From Apostichopus japonicus (Eukaryota > Echinodermata > Holothuroidea > Aspidochirotida > Stichopodidae): 64,000 bases of DNA. A program made the position numbers and the translations under genes. The stretch covers positions 16,375,001 through 16,439,000 of the forward strand of contig NC_092561.1 of the NCBI RefSeq assembly GCF_037975245.1, read 5' to 3'. Positions 9,627 to 25,497 of the stretch are shown piece after piece (the first letter of the stretch is position 1; each line of letters starts with the position of its first letter). Under the pieces are notes generated by a model. The model ran no database searches. It saw only the letters and a list, made by a program, of their open reading frames with translations, and was not told the origin of the DNA.

Positions 9627-9650
9627 GGGAGGGGGGTGGAGGGGTGGGGG
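9627..9650 (+). other. G-quadruplex-type tract
   Basis: Four runs of three or more G (3, 6, 4 and 5 G) separated by 1-4 bases on the plus strand, fitting the simple G3+N1-7 pattern. It recurs in every complete H2B/H4 spacer and at 3871-3894. Confidence 0.6.
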
Positions 9651-9768
9651 AAGTTCGTATTGTCTTGCTTCTTGGGTCGTATGTCTTAGAACTTCACTGG
9701 TTTGCTGTATTGGTGAACTGGGGGTTGTTGCAGAATTTTATTACGTATAATAACCGACTTCACTTGAG

Positions 9769-9776
9769 TATAAATA
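9769..9776 (+). promoter_or_regulatory. Orphan TATA box in H2B/H4 spacer
   Basis: TATAAATA followed by AAAGG, a better TATA match than those of the histone genes, yet no known gene follows on this strand. About 30 bp downstream is a short hairpin (GACCT 9797-9801 with AGGTC 9809-9813), and at 9855-9863 a run of nine T. Nothing shows that it is transcribed. Confidence 0.35.
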
Positions 9777-10205
9777 AAAGGAGTTTACCCCTGCTCGACC
9801 TTCGCAAGAGGTCCTACGGGGGATAATATTGAAGTTTTGTAGAATAGACACTTCTTTTTTTTTCCTAGGGAAAGTTGTCTATATAAACAAACAGGAGGTC
9901 GGAACTGAAGAGCCAATTAGGTAGGGATTACTAAAGGGGGGGGGGGACTTCACTTGAGGGAGGGGGTGGATTTCAATTACGGTGTTTTGAAATTTCTAGC
10001 AAAATTGCCTATGCATATAACTTATTTTGCCCGATGCTGGCGTATACATACACACACACATACATTCACTCACACAAAGAAAAGAATTAAGACGACGAAT
10101 TGCATGTTTCGAGGGAGAGGAATGAGTAACTCTCTCTGGGGATATTTGATGGCCCTTAAAAGAGCCGTTGGATTTCGATTCGTCTTCGTGACAGGAAAGA
10201 TGCAT

Positions 10206-10547
<342 letters not shown>

Positions 10548-11259
10548 TCACAGTAAAATGTAGAAAGTCCCTCAATGTGTGGCATTATATTAGCGATACC
10601 CGTCAAGCAGGCGATGTTTTGAACGGACGTAAGCGAACTACCCCGATGTCTGCATCAGAACCCGTGGGAATGGAAGCTCGGCGGAGTTTGATGCCGTTTC
10701 TTGTTCGTCGTGTGATGTTCTATGTTATGAAATATCGGTGAGGGGTGAATTCGATAAGGCCAAATTTGTCCCGAATGGTCGAATATTGGCTTCACCCTGT
10801 CATTCCGTTAAAATATCACACGTAAAATTACACTTGACGCTAACTCTGTGTTAGCCTAATCTGACCAATCGACGAAGGTAATGTTCATGACGTCACAATT
10901 GGGGATTGCTGACTGACTGTCAAATGCGAAGCTGGAGGGTTTTCGATAAGAGTTTTCAACAATTTTTCGTCATTTTAAATGGCAGAAAGTCTAAGAAATA
11001 GATACTTTATGAAAGTGACTACCATTTTCCTGCCCGGCATGAGCAGTTTCGACTACCGTTCGCTTAAATTAGGCTCCTGAAATTTGCCATTGCCGCTTAG
11101 CTAATCAGAACGACTCGCGGCTGTCGCACTCGGCCAATCAGAATCGAGCACAGGTCGAGTGACGCGATTAGCGGGTTGTTTGAGGGGAGCTGCTTATAAC
11201 GTGCGGTTTCTTGTAGTCCGTGCTTCATTACATCTTTGTACTGATAGAACACAGACTGA

Positions 11260-11676
<417 letters not shown>

Positions 11677-12867
11677 ATCGTATCTGTCTCCGACGGATTC
11701 TCGAAAACCAACGGCTCTTTTAAGGGCCATCATATCTACCAGTTAAAGCAGATTTTTCTCTCCCTCCGAACATGCAACTTGTCGTCTCATTATTATTTTT
11801 TTTTTTTTTTTTTTTTTTTAATGATTATCATTATTATTGTAATTATTACTTCTATGCTGGGTGGTTGGTGATTCCCTTCGTGCATGATGCAATTCACTAA
11901 TCAATAATCAAAGTGAGCTTATCCCTAACTCATAATCATAACCCCTAATCCACACACACACACACTCTATCCTAATCGCCTTGGTATTATAAGCGTGTTA
12001 ACATGGGTTGACACACATCAGCGTGTATGTTAACGATCTCCAATACAAGAGAAGTAAATCTTAAAAACGTAGTAATATCTCTATCGTTCAAAGCACGGAA
12101 GATCTTAAATTTAATACCACTGCCATAACAGTTTACCTGCCTCGGGCATTTCAATAGGCTCTCGCAGTAGATCGGGGGAAAATTTGAGCTGATGCTCGTT
12201 CCCTCGGCTTGGCTTTGCGAATTGATTACGTAACACACCGACTAAAATTTCCAGACTTAATAACATTGAAAGGTGCGAAACGATTAATACTTGCGGTAGT
12301 ATATGCCTCGTTAGTTGTTACAAGTTTCAAATTTCTAAGACTATTAATAATAAAGCCCTTAGGATCTGACTTAACACCCCAGATGCATTGCTACCAGTAA
12401 GCTCATTGAAGCAGCAAAACTCAATATCTATTTTTATTTCAAACCCCAAAAGTTACAAAAATTATTAATAAATAATAATAATAATAATAAGTTCCCTTTA
12501 TCCCCTAATCCAAGATCTCTTGCTAAATACTTAATTCATAAAACCTGCGGCCAAAATCATGTGAAAAGTTCCCTACATACATTATATATAGTTTTTTAAT
12601 TTTTTTTATTTTATGGGATGTTAGATTTCTGTCCAGCAGGAGTTTTCACTCAAATCTTGGGGTTTCTGACCTTTGGTTTTTGGCTGAGGGTCCGAAGCCC
12701 CACGATTATTAGGGTTGCAGCTAGCTGATACATCTAACTTAAAAGGAGAAATAAGACACTGACGCAAGCATGTTTGAGGAGAGGAATGAGTATGTCTTTC
12801 TGGGTGATTTGATGGCCCTTAAAAGAGCCGTTGGTAATCGATGGGCGATTGCAATGCAACCTCCCCT

Positions 12868-13248
12868 TTAAGCCTTCTTGCCTCCGGATGTCTTCTTGGG
12901 TAGAAGGACAGCCTGGATGTTTGGAAGAACACCTCCCTGGGCGATGGTGACTCCGCTCAAGAGTTTGTTCAACTCCTCGTCGTTTCGGATGGCGAGTTGG
13001 AGATGACGGGGGATGATCCTGGTCTTCTTGTTGTCACGTGCAGCGTTACCGGCCAATTCCAAGATCTCGGCGGCGAGGTATTCTAGTACGGCAGCCAGGT
13101 AGACGGGTGCGCCAGCGCCGATCCTCTGGGCGTAATTTCCTCTTCGCAGGAACCTGTGTACACGACCTACTGGGAATTGAAGCCCTGCTCTTGCAGATCG
13201 ACTCTTGGCCTTTGCCCTGGCCTTACCACCTTTGCCCCTGCCAGTCAT
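12868..13248 (-). CDS. H2A: Histone H2A (unit B)
   Basis: Complete 126-residue canonical H2A with intact acidic patch and KKT ubiquitination site. Stem-loop at 12814-12829 on the minus strand. Confidence 0.98.
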   Translation of the reverse strand: MTGRGKGGKARAKAKSRSARAGLQFPVGRVHRFLRRGNYAQRIGAGAPVYLAAVLEYLAAEILELAGNAARDNKKTRIIPRHLQLAIRNDEELNKLLSGVTIAQGGVLPNIQAVLLPKKTSGGKKA

Positions 13249-13612
13249 GATGAAGTAAATTTGGGTATGTTTTCGACTTGAAACGAATCAAAGAAATGAT
13301 TTGCCTGCCGGAAAGCTCTCATTCAAGTAGTCCGGACTCTAAAGCTACAGCACAGTGCCCTTATGAGGGGATTCTTTGCCACCCTTTGCCCTGATCGTAC
13401 AATGCGTGAAAGAATTAAGAAAAGCTTCCGCATTGTGATTGGCCAGCTCGTGTGTGCTGTGCAATGCATAGCACGTGCTTTGTCAATATGGGAAGTTTTT
13501 CTGCTTCGCTGAAGTGATATCAAATCTGTCATAAATACATTTCGCAGCGTGGAGGACACTCATTCACTCATCGCTTTACTTACCGTATCGCAACGAAAAC
13601 TTCACGTCCAAA

Positions 13613-13984
13613 ATGGCACCAAAAGCTGCAGGAAAGGGAGCAAAGAAGGCCGCCAAGTCCAAGGCACCTCGCAACCCAGGAGACAAGAAGAGGCGAAGGA
13701 CCAGGCGTGAGACTTACAGTATCTACATCTACAAAGTCATGAAGCAGGTCCACCCAGACACCGGTATCTCTAGCCGTGCTATGTCTATCATGAACAGCTT
13801 CGTGAACGACATCTTCGAGCGTATCGCCGCCGAAGCTTCCCGTTTGGCCCACTACAACAGGAAGTCCACCATCACCAGTCGGGAGGTCCAGACCGCCGTC
13901 AGACTGTTGCTGCCTGGTGAGCTCGCCAAGCATGCCGTCTCAGAGGGTACCAAGGCTGTCACCAAGTACACCACCTCCAAGTAG
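13613..13984 (+). CDS. H2B: Histone H2B (unit B)
   Basis: Complete 123-residue H2B, protein unchanged from the other intact copies. Stem-loop at 14020-14035. The long spacer to unit C follows. Confidence 0.98.
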   Translation: MAPKAAGKGAKKAAKSKAPRNPGDKKRRRTRRETYSIYIYKVMKQVHPDTGISSRAMSIMNSFVNDIFERIAAEASRLAHYNRKSTITSREVQTAVRLLLPGELAKHAVSEGTKAVTKYTTSK

Positions 13985-15962
13985 ATTGTTCTTCTCGTGT
14001 AGAAGGCTCGACATCCAACGGCTCTTTTAAGGGCCATCCTATATTCCAGAAACGGCAGACTTATCTCCCCCTCCTCAAACATGCAGTTTCGTTGTCTCTT
14101 ATTTTAAGTAATCTAACATTGTATCATATATACCTGTTACTCTCAAGCCATTGACCGTGTAGTTGATCACGTTCTGGGGCCCGTTTATCGATAATAATAA
14201 TATTAATAAGTGATATTTATATAGCGCATAATCAGCAAAGCTGCGCCAAAAAAAGAAAAAAAAAAGAAGTAAAAGCCAAAGGCAACAATATAAAAAAAAA
14301 AAAAAAACACACCCGTACTAAACGATACTAAAACGCATATAGTCCAAAACAATTTAAGAAGCATGTAAATAGATTCAATCATAGTCCAGGTTTAAATATA
14401 TATAAGTATGAGGAACTATAGTACAGTAAGAGAATTATTGTAAAAGCCTAAATACTAAACGATACAAAATAGAGCCCTAAACGTAGTAAATAAATGAAAA
14501 TTTTTAAATTAAAAAAAAAAAAAAAACATTACAGTAAGAGAATTATTACAAAATCCTAAAACAGATCAAATACCCAATACTGAACGATACAAAATAGAGT
14601 CTAAACGTACTAAATAAATGAAAGATAAATATTAAAAAAAATAAAATGTTCAGAATTAAGTAACTAGTTCCAAACGTAGTATCTATGCACAATAACAGTT
14701 AAAACACAGTCAATCACACAGTAAAAGCGAGTCTAACATAATATGCTTTCAAAGCAGTTTTTAAAAGTGGTAAGAGAAATGCATACACTCACAGAGTTCG
14801 GTATAGGCATTCTGGGAGCGCTGACTGAGAAGGCTCTGTCGCCGGTCTTGCATCTTGTTCTCTTCTCCTTGAGCAATTCCTGCGATGATGACCGTAGGGT
14901 TCTGCTAGGTTTGTACGGTGTAAGGAGACAAGACAGGTATTAGAATCCATAATAATCCATAATAAATCCAACAATAACGATAAATAACCTCTAAGTCCTC
15001 CCCCACCACACACAAACACTCAATAGTTTCACTTGCGATGATCGCGACATAGCCACATATGAAAATCCGCTCTTTAGTAAGACTGACGTTCATTTTTCGC
15101 CACTGTCAACTTCTGCACCTTTCTAGCTAATTAGTCTGGAACAATAGCATGCGTGTTACGTAATCGACTCGCCAAGCCTAGCGAGCTTGGAAAAGTAACT
15201 TCCTCGGCTCACATTACCAGTGATCTACCGCGTGAGCCAAATAAAATGCCCGAGGCAAGGGAAACTGTTCTGGCAGTGGTAAAAAAAGGGCGCATTTTCA
15301 AATGATATGTTGTCTCGCATTTGGGACTAATCGTGTAACGGTACAGTCGTGCATGCATTGTGTTCAATGGACAAGTAGCGATTCGGGAGGGGGGTGGAGG
15401 GGTGGGGGAAGTTCGTATTGTCTTGCTTCTTGGGTCGTATGTCTTAGAACTTCACTGGTTTGCTGTATTGGTGAACTGGGGGTTGTTGCAGAATTTTATT
15501 ACGTATAATAACCGACTTCACTTGAGTATAAATAAAAGGAGTTTACCCCTGCTCGACCTTCGCAAGAGGTCCTACGGGGGATAATATTGAAGTTTTGTAG
15601 AATAGACACTTCTTTTTTTTTCCTAGGGAAAGTTGTCTATATAAACAAACAGGAGGTCGGAACTGAAGAGCCAATTAGGTAGGGATTACTAAAGGGGGGG
15701 GGGACTTCACTTGAGGGAGGGGGTGGATTTCAATTACGGTGTTTTGAAATTTCTAGCAAAATTGCCTATGCATATAACTTATTTTGCCCGATGCTGGCGT
15801 ATACATACACACACACATACATTCACTCACACAAAGAAAAGAATTAAGACGACGAATTGCATGTTTCGAGGGAGAGGAATGAGTAACTCTCTCTGGGGAT
15901 ATTTGATGGCCCTTAAAAGAGCCGTTGGATTTCGATTCGTCTTCGTGACAGGAAAGATGCAT

Positions 15963-16304
<342 letters not shown>

Positions 16305-17016
16305 TCACAGTAAAATGTAGAAAGTCCCTCAATGTGTGGCATTATATTAGCGATACCCGTCAAGCAGGCGATGTTTTGAACGGACGTAAGCGAACTACCC
16401 CGATGTCTGCATCAGAACCCGTGGGAATGGAAGCTCGGCGGAGTTTGATGCCGTTTCTTGTTCGTCGTGTGATGTTCTATGTTATGAAATATCGGTGAGG
16501 GGTGAATTCGATAAGGCCAAATTTGTCCCGAATGGTCGAATATTGGCTTCACCCTGTCATTCCGTTAAAATATCACACGTAAAATTACACTTGACGCTAA
16601 CTCTGTGTTAGCCTAATCTGACCAATCGACGAAGGTAATGTTCATGACGTCACAATTGGGGATTGCTGACTGACTGTCAAATGCGAAGCTGGAGGGTTTT
16701 CGATAAGAGTTTTCAACAATTTTTCGTCATTTTAAATGGCAGAAAGTCTAAGAAATAGATACTTTATGAAAGTGACTACCATTTTCCTGCCCGGCATGAG
16801 CAGTTTCGACTACCGTTCGCTTAAATTAGGCTCCTGAAATTTGCCATTGCCGCTTAGCTAATCAGAACGACTCGCGGCTGTCGCACTCGGCCAATCAGAA
16901 TCGAGCACAGGTCGAGTGACGCGATTAGCGGGTTGTTTGAGGGGAGCTGCTTATAACGTGCGGTTTCTTGTAGTCCGTGCTTCATTACATCTTTGTACTG
17001 ATAGAACACAGACTGA

Positions 17017-17433
<417 letters not shown>

Positions 17434-18625
17434 ATCGTATCTGTCTCCGACGGATTCTCGAAAACCAACGGCTCTTTTAAGGGCCATCATATCTACCAGT
17501 TAAAGCAGATTTTTCTCTCCCTCCGAACATGCAACTTGTCGTCTCATTATTATTTTTTTTTTTTTTTTTTTTTTTTTAATGATTATCATTATTATTGTAA
17601 TTATTACTTCTATGCTGGGTGGTTGGTGATTCCCTTCGTGCATGATGCAATTCACTAATCAATAATCAAAGTGAGCTTATCCCTAACTCATAATCATAAC
17701 CCCTAATCCACACACACACACACTCTATCCTAATCGCCTTGGTATTATAAGCGTGTTAACATGGGTTGACACACATCAGCGTGTATGTTAACGATCTCCA
17801 ATACAAGAGAAGTAAATCTTAAAAACGTAGTAATATCTCTATCGTTCAAAGCACGGAAGATCTTAAATTTAATACCACTGCCATAACAGTTTACCTGCCT
17901 CGGGCATTTCAATAGGCTCTCGCAGTAGATCGGGGGAAAATTTGAGCTGATGCTCGTTCCCTCGGCTTGGCTTTGCGAATTGATTACGTAACACACCGAC
18001 TAAAATTTCCAGACTTAATAACATTGAAAGGTGCGAAACGATTAATACTTGCGGTAGTATATGCCTCGTTAGTTGTTACAAGTTTCAAATTTCTAAGACT
18101 ATTAATAATAAAGCCCTTAGGATCTGACTTAACACCCCAGATGCATTGCTACCAGTAAGCTCATTGAAGCAGCAAAACTCAATATCTATTTTTATTTCAA
18201 ACCCCAAAAGTTACAAAAATTATTAATAAATAATAATAATAATAATAAGTTCCCTTTATCCCCTAATCCAAGATCTCTTGCTAAATACTTAATTCATAAA
18301 ACCTGCGGCCAAAATCATGTGAAAAGTTCCCTACATACATTATATATAGTTTTTTAATTTTTTTTATTTTATGGGATGTTAGATTTCTGTCCAGCAGGAG
18401 TTTTCACTCAAATCTTGGGGTTTCTGACCTTTGGTTTTTGGCTGAGGGTCCGAAGCCCCACGATTATTAGGGTTGCAGCTAGCTGATACATCTAACTTAA
18501 AAGGAGAAATAAGACACTGACGCAAGCATGTTTGAGGAGAGGAATGAGTATGTCTTTCTGGGTGATTTGATGGCCCTTAAAAGAGCCGTTGGTAATCGAT
18601 GGGCGATTGCAATGCAACCTCCCCT

Positions 18626-19006
18626 TTAAGCCTTCTTGCCTCCGGATGTCTTCTTGGGTAGAAGGACAGCCTGGATGTTTGGAAGAACACCTCCCTGGGC
18701 GATGGTGACTCCGCTCAAGAGTTTGTTCAACTCCTCGTCGTTTCGGATGGCGAGTTGGAGATGACGGGGGATGATCCTGGTCTTCTTGTTGTCACGTGCA
18801 GCGTTACCGGCCAATTCCAAGATCTCGGCGGCGAGGTATTCTAGTACGGCAGCCAGGTAGACGGGTGCGCCAGCGCCGATCCTCTGGGCGTAATTTCCTC
18901 TTCGCAGGAACCTGTGTACACGACCTACTGGGAATTGAAGCCCTGCTCTTGCAGATCGACTCTTGGCCTTTGCCCTGGCCTTACCACCTTTGCCCCTGCC
19001 AGTCAT
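18626..19006 (-). CDS. H2A: Histone H2A (unit C)
   Basis: Complete H2A of 126 residues. Stem-loop at 18572-18587 on the minus strand, with the CCCAGAAAGACA downstream element beyond it. Confidence 0.98.
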   Translation of the reverse strand: MTGRGKGGKARAKAKSRSARAGLQFPVGRVHRFLRRGNYAQRIGAGAPVYLAAVLEYLAAEILELAGNAARDNKKTRIIPRHLQLAIRNDEELNKLLSGVTIAQGGVLPNIQAVLLPKKTSGGKKA

Positions 19007-19370
19007 GATGAAGTAAATTTGGGTATGTTTTCGACTTGAAACGAATCAAAGAAATGATTTGCCTGCCGGAAAGCTCTCATTCAAGTAGTCCGGACTCTAA
19101 AGCTACAGCACAGTGCCCTTATGAGGGGATTCTTTGCCACCCTTTGCCCTGATCGTACAATGCGTGAAAGAATTAAGAAAAGCTTCCGCATTGTGATTGG
19201 CCAGCTCGTGTGTGCTGTGCAATGCATAGCACGTGCTTTGTCAATATGGGAAGTTTTTCTGCTTCGCTGAAGTGATATCAAATCTGTCATAAATACATTT
19301 CGCAGCGTGGAGGACACTCATTCACTCATCGCTTTACTTACCGTATCGCAACGAAAACTTCACGTCCAAA

Positions 19371-19742
19371 ATGGCACCAAAAGCTGCAGGAAAGGGAGCA
19401 AAGAAGGCCGCCAAGTCCAAGGCACCTCGCAACCCAGGAGACAAGAAGAGGCGAAGGACCAGGCGTGAGACTTACAGTATCTACATCTACAAAGTCATGA
19501 AGCAGGTCCACCCAGACACCGGTATCTCTAGCCGTGCTATGTCTATCATGAACAGCTTCGTGAACGACATCTTCGAGCGTATCGCCGCCGAAGCTTCCCG
19601 TTTGGCCCACTACAACAGGAAGTCCACCATCACCAGTCGGGAGGTCCAGACCGCCGTCAGACTGTTGCTGCCTGGTGAGCTCGCCAAGCATGCCGTCTCA
19701 GAGGGTACCAAGGCTGTCACCAAGTACACCACCTCCAAGTAG
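19371..19742 (+). CDS. H2B: Histone H2B (unit C)
   Basis: Complete H2B of 123 residues. Stem-loop at 19778-19793. Divergent from H2A with the usual 364 bp between start codons. Confidence 0.98.
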   Translation: MAPKAAGKGAKKAAKSKAPRNPGDKKRRRTRRETYSIYIYKVMKQVHPDTGISSRAMSIMNSFVNDIFERIAAEASRLAHYNRKSTITSREVQTAVRLLLPGELAKHAVSEGTKAVTKYTTSK

Positions 19743-21720
19743 ATTGTTCTTCTCGTGTAGAAGGCTCGACATCCAACGGCTCTTTTAAGGGCCATCCTAT
19801 ATTCCAGAAACGGCAGACTTATCTCCCCCTCCTCAAACATGCAGTTTCGTTGTCTCTTATTTTAAGTAATCTAACATTGTATCATATATACCTGTTACTC
19901 TCAAGCCATTGACCGTGTAGTTGATCACGTTCTGGGGCCCGTTTATCGATAATAATAATATTAATAAGTGATATTTATATAGCGCATAATCAGCAAAGCT
20001 GCGCCAAAAAAAGAAAAAAAAAAGAAGTAAAAGCCAAAGGCAACAATATAAAAAAAAAAAAAAAACACACCCGTACTAAACGATACTAAAACGCATATAG
20101 TCCAAAACAATTTAAGAAGCATGTAAATAGATTCAATCATAGTCCAGGTTTAAATATATATAAGTATGAGGAACTATAGTACAGTAAGAGAATTATTGTA
20201 AAAGCCTAAATACTAAACGATACAAAATAGAGCCCTAAACGTAGTAAATAAATGAAAATTTTTAAATTAAAAAAAAAAAAAAAACATTACAGTAAGAGAA
20301 TTATTACAAAATCCTAAAACAGATCAAATACCCAATACTGAACGATACAAAATAGAGTCTAAACGTACTAAATAAATGAAAGATAAATATTAAAAAAAAT
20401 AAAATGTTCAGAATTAAGTAACTAGTTCCAAACGTAGTATCTATGCACAATAACAGTTAAAACACAGTCAATCACACAGTAAAAGCGAGTCTAACATAAT
20501 ATGCTTTCAAAGCAGTTTTTAAAAGTGGTAAGAGAAATGCATACACTCACAGAGTTCGGTATAGGCATTCTGGGAGCGCTGACTGAGAAGGCTCTGTCGC
20601 CGGTCTTGCATCTTGTTCTCTTCTCCTTGAGCAATTCCTGCGATGATGACCGTAGGGTTCTGCTAGGTTTGTACGGTGTAAGGAGACAAGACAGGTATTA
20701 GAATCCATAATAATCCATAATAAATCCAACAATAACGATAAATAACCTCTAAGTCCTCCCCCACCACACACAAACACTCAATAGTTTCACTTGCGATGAT
20801 CGCGACATAGCCACATATGAAAATCCGCTCTTTAGTAAGACTGACGTTCATTTTTCGCCACTGTCAACTTCTGCACCTTTCTAGCTAATTAGTCTGGAAC
20901 AATAGCATGCGTGTTACGTAATCGACTCGCCAAGCCTAGCGAGCTTGGAAAAGTAACTTCCTCGGCTCACATTACCAGTGATCTACCGCGTGAGCCAAAT
21001 AAAATGCCCGAGGCAAGGGAAACTGTTCTGGCAGTGGTAAAAAAAGGGCGCATTTTCAAATGATATGTTGTCTCGCATTTGGGACTAATCGTGTAACGGT
21101 ACAGTCGTGCATGCATTGTGTTCAATGGACAAGTAGCGATTCGGGAGGGGGGTGGAGGGGTGGGGGAAGTTCGTATTGTCTTGCTTCTTGGGTCGTATGT
21201 CTTAGAACTTCACTGGTTTGCTGTATTGGTGAACTGGGGGTTGTTGCAGAATTTTATTACGTATAATAACCGACTTCACTTGAGTATAAATAAAAGGAGT
21301 TTACCCCTGCTCGACCTTCGCAAGAGGTCCTACGGGGGATAATATTGAAGTTTTGTAGAATAGACACTTCTTTTTTTTTCCTAGGGAAAGTTGTCTATAT
21401 AAACAAACAGGAGGTCGGAACTGAAGAGCCAATTAGGTAGGGATTACTAAAGGGGGGGGGGACTTCACTTGAGGGAGGGGGTGGATTTCAATTACGGTGT
21501 TTTGAAATTTCTAGCAAAATTGCCTATGCATATAACTTATTTTGCCCGATGCTGGCGTATACATACACACACACATACATTCACTCACACAAAGAAAAGA
21601 ATTAAGACGACGAATTGCATGTTTCGAGGGAGAGGAATGAGTAACTCTCTCTGGGGATATTTGATGGCCCTTAAAAGAGCCGTTGGATTTCGATTCGTCT
21701 TCGTGACAGGAAAGATGCAT

Positions 21721-22062
<342 letters not shown>

Positions 22063-22774
22063 TCACAGTAAAATGTAGAAAGTCCCTCAATGTGTGGCAT
22101 TATATTAGCGATACCCGTCAAGCAGGCGATGTTTTGAACGGACGTAAGCGAACTACCCCGATGTCTGCATCAGAACCCGTGGGAATGGAAGCTCGGCGGA
22201 GTTTGATGCCGTTTCTTGTTCGTCGTGTGATGTTCTATGTTATGAAATATCGGTGAGGGGTGAATTCGATAAGGCCAAATTTGTCCCGAATGGTCGAATA
22301 TTGGCTTCACCCTGTCATTCCGTTAAAATATCACACGTAAAATTACACTTGACGCTAACTCTGTGTTAGCCTAATCTGACCAATCGACGAAGGTAATGTT
22401 CATGACGTCACAATTGGGGATTGCTGACTGACTGTCAAATGCGAAGCTGGAGGGTTTTCGATAAGAGTTTTCAACAATTTTTCGTCATTTTAAATGGCAG
22501 AAAGTCTAAGAAATAGATACTTTATGAAAGTGACTACCATTTTCCTGCCCGGCATGAGCAGTTTCGACTACCGTTCGCTTAAATTAGGCTCCTGAAATTT
22601 GCCATTGCCGCTTAGCTAATCAGAACGACTCGCGGCTGTCGCACTCGGCCAATCAGAATCGAGCACAGGTCGAGTGACGCGATTAGCGGGTTGTTTGAGG
22701 GGAGCTGCTTATAACGTGCGGTTTCTTGTAGTCCGTGCTTCATTACATCTTTGTACTGATAGAACACAGACTGA

Positions 22775-23191
<417 letters not shown>

Positions 23192-24380
23192 ATCGTATCT
23201 GTCTCCGACGGATTCTCGAAAACCAACGGCTCTTTTAAGGGCCATCATATCTACCAGTTAAAGCAGATTTTTCTCTCCCTCCGAACATGCAACTTGTCGT
23301 CTCATTATTATTTTTTTTTTTTTTTTTTTTTTTTTAATGATTATCATTATTATTGTAATTATTACTTCTATGCTGGGTGGTTGGTGATTCCCTTCGTGCA
23401 TGATGCAATTCACTAATCAATAATCAAAGTGAGCTTATCCCTAACTCATAATCATAACCCCTAATCCACACACACACACACTCTATCCTAATCGCCTTGG
23501 TATTATAAGCGTGTTAACATGGGTTGACACACATCAGCGTGTATGTTAACGATCTCCAATACAAGAGAAGTAAATCTTAAAAACGTAGTAATATCTCTAT
23601 CGTTCAAAGCACGGAAGATCTTAAATTTAATACCACTGCCATAACAGTTTACCTGCCTCGGGCATTTCAATAGGCTCTCGCAGTAGATCGGGGGAAAATT
23701 TGAGCTGATGCTCGTTCCCTCGGCTTGGCTTTGCGAATTGATTACGTAACACACCGACTAAAATTTCCAGACTTAATAACATTGAAAGGTGCGAAACGAT
23801 TAATACTTGCGGTAGTATATGCCTCGTTAGTTGTTACAAGTTTCAAATTTCTAAGACTATTAATAATAAAGCCCTTAGGATCTGACTTAACACCCCAGAT
23901 GCATTGCTACCAGTAAGCTCATTGAAGCAGCAAAACTCAATATCTATTTTTATTTCAAACCCCAAAAGTTACAAAAATTATTAATAAATAATAATAATAA
24001 TAAGTTCCCTTTATCCCCTAATCCAAGATCTCTTGCTAAATACTTAATTCATAAAACCTGCGGCCAAAATCATGTGAAAAGTTCCCTACATACATTATAT
24101 ATAGTTTTTTAATTTTTTTTATTTTATGGGATGTTAGATTTCTGTCCAGCAGGAGTTTTCACTCAAATCTTGGGGTTTCTGACCTTTGGTTTTTGGCTGA
24201 GGGTCCGAAGCCCCACGATTATTAGGGTTGCAGCTAGCTGATACATCTAACTTAAAAGGAGAAATAAGACACTGACGCAAGCATGTTTGAGGAGAGGAAT
24301 GAGTATGTCTTTCTGGGTGATTTGATGGCCCTTAAAAGAGCCGTTGGTAATCGATGGGCGATTGCAATGCAACCTCCCCT

Positions 24381-24761
24381 TTAAGCCTTCTTGCCTCCGG
24401 ATGTCTTCTTGGGTAGAAGGACAGCCTGGATGTTTGGAAGAACACCTCCCTGGGCGATGGTGACTCCGCTCAAGAGTTTGTTCAACTCCTCGTCGTTTCG
24501 GATGGCGAGTTGGAGATGACGGGGGATGATCCTGGTCTTCTTGTTGTCACGTGCAGCGTTACCGGCCAATTCCAAGATCTCGGCGGCGAGGTATTCTAGT
24601 ACGGCAGCCAGGTAGACGGGTGCGCCAGCGCCGATCCTCTGGGCGTAATTTCCTCTTCGCAGGAACCTGTGTACACGACCTACTGGGAATTGAAGCCCTG
24701 CTCTTGCAGATCGACTCTTGGCCTTTGCCCTGGCCTTACCACCTTTGCCCCTGCCAGTCAT
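24381..24761 (-). CDS. H2A: Histone H2A (unit D)
   Basis: Complete H2A of 126 residues. Stem-loop at 24327-24342 on the minus strand. Confidence 0.98.
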   Translation of the reverse strand: MTGRGKGGKARAKAKSRSARAGLQFPVGRVHRFLRRGNYAQRIGAGAPVYLAAVLEYLAAEILELAGNAARDNKKTRIIPRHLQLAIRNDEELNKLLSGVTIAQGGVLPNIQAVLLPKKTSGGKKA

Positions 24762-25125
24762 GATGAAGTAAATTTGGGTATGTTTTCGACTTGAAACGAA
24801 TCAAAGAAATGATTTGCCTGCCGGAAAGCTCTCATTCAAGTAGTCCGGACTCTAAAGCTACAGCACAGTGCCCTTATGAGGGGATTCTTTGCCACCCTTT
24901 GCCCTGATCGTACAATGCGTGAAAGAATTAAGAAAAGCTTCCGCATTGTGATTGGCCAGCTCGTGTGTGCTGTGCAATGCATAGCACGTGCTTTGTCAAT
25001 ATGGGAAGTTTTTCTGCTTCGCTGAAGTGATATCAAATCTGTCATAAATACATTTCGCAGCGTGGAGGACACTCATTCACTCATCGCTTTACTTACCGTA
25101 TCGCAACGAAAACTTCACGTCCAAA

Positions 25126-25497
25126 ATGGCACCAAAAGCTGCAGGAAAGGGAGCAAAGAAGGCCGCCAAGTCCAAGGCACCTCGCAACCCAGGAGACAAG
25201 AAGAGGCGAAGGACCAGGCGTGAGACTTACAGTATCTACATCTACAAAGTCATGAAGCAGGTCCACCCAGACACCGGTATCTCTAGCCGTGCTATGTCTA
25301 TCATGAACAGCTTCGTGAACGACATCTTCGAGCGTATCGCCGCCGAAGCTTCCCGTTTGGCCCACTACAACAGGAAGTCCACCATCACCAGTCGGGAGGT
25401 CCAGACCGCCGTCAGACTGTTGCTGCCTGGTGAGCTCGCCAAGCATGCCGTCTCAGAGGGTACCAAGGCTGTCACCAAGTACACCACCTCCAAGTAG
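25126..25497 (+). CDS. H2B: Histone H2B (unit D)
   Basis: Complete H2B of 123 residues. Stem-loop at 25533-25548. The spacer to unit E follows with all the repeat features of unit A. Confidence 0.98.
   Translation: MAPKAAGKGAKKAAKSKAPRNPGDKKRRRTRRETYSIYIYKVMKQVHPDTGISSRAMSIMNSFVNDIFERIAAEASRLAHYNRKSTITSREVQTAVRLLLPGELAKHAVSEGTKAVTKYTTSK

Larger units (their letters stand above)
8227..10205. other. H2B/H4 spacer (units A-B)
   Basis: 1979 bp between converging genes. In order: H2B 3' signals; a probable dispersed-repeat remnant (8433-9181) containing A-tracts and a 108-bp direct duplication; an ATAATCC-rich stretch (9182-9230); the plus-strand 165-bp element (9357-9523); a G-rich tract (9627-9650); TATAAATA (9769-9776); a hairpin (9788-9821); a T9 run (9855-9863); TATATAA (9880-9886); a G11 run (9936-9946); (CA)n near 10045-10075; H4 3' signals on the minus strand. 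I see no H1 gene or other protein gene. Confidence 0.85.

Noticed and set aside
9780-9880. U7 snRNA gene
   Set aside because: No sequence complementary to the histone downstream element and no good Sm-site/terminal-hairpin arrangement were found after the orphan TATA.
8227-10205. A hidden H1 gene in the long spacer
   Set aside because: No Lys/Ala-rich frame, no winged-helix motif and no extra stem-loop are present in either spacer of any unit.
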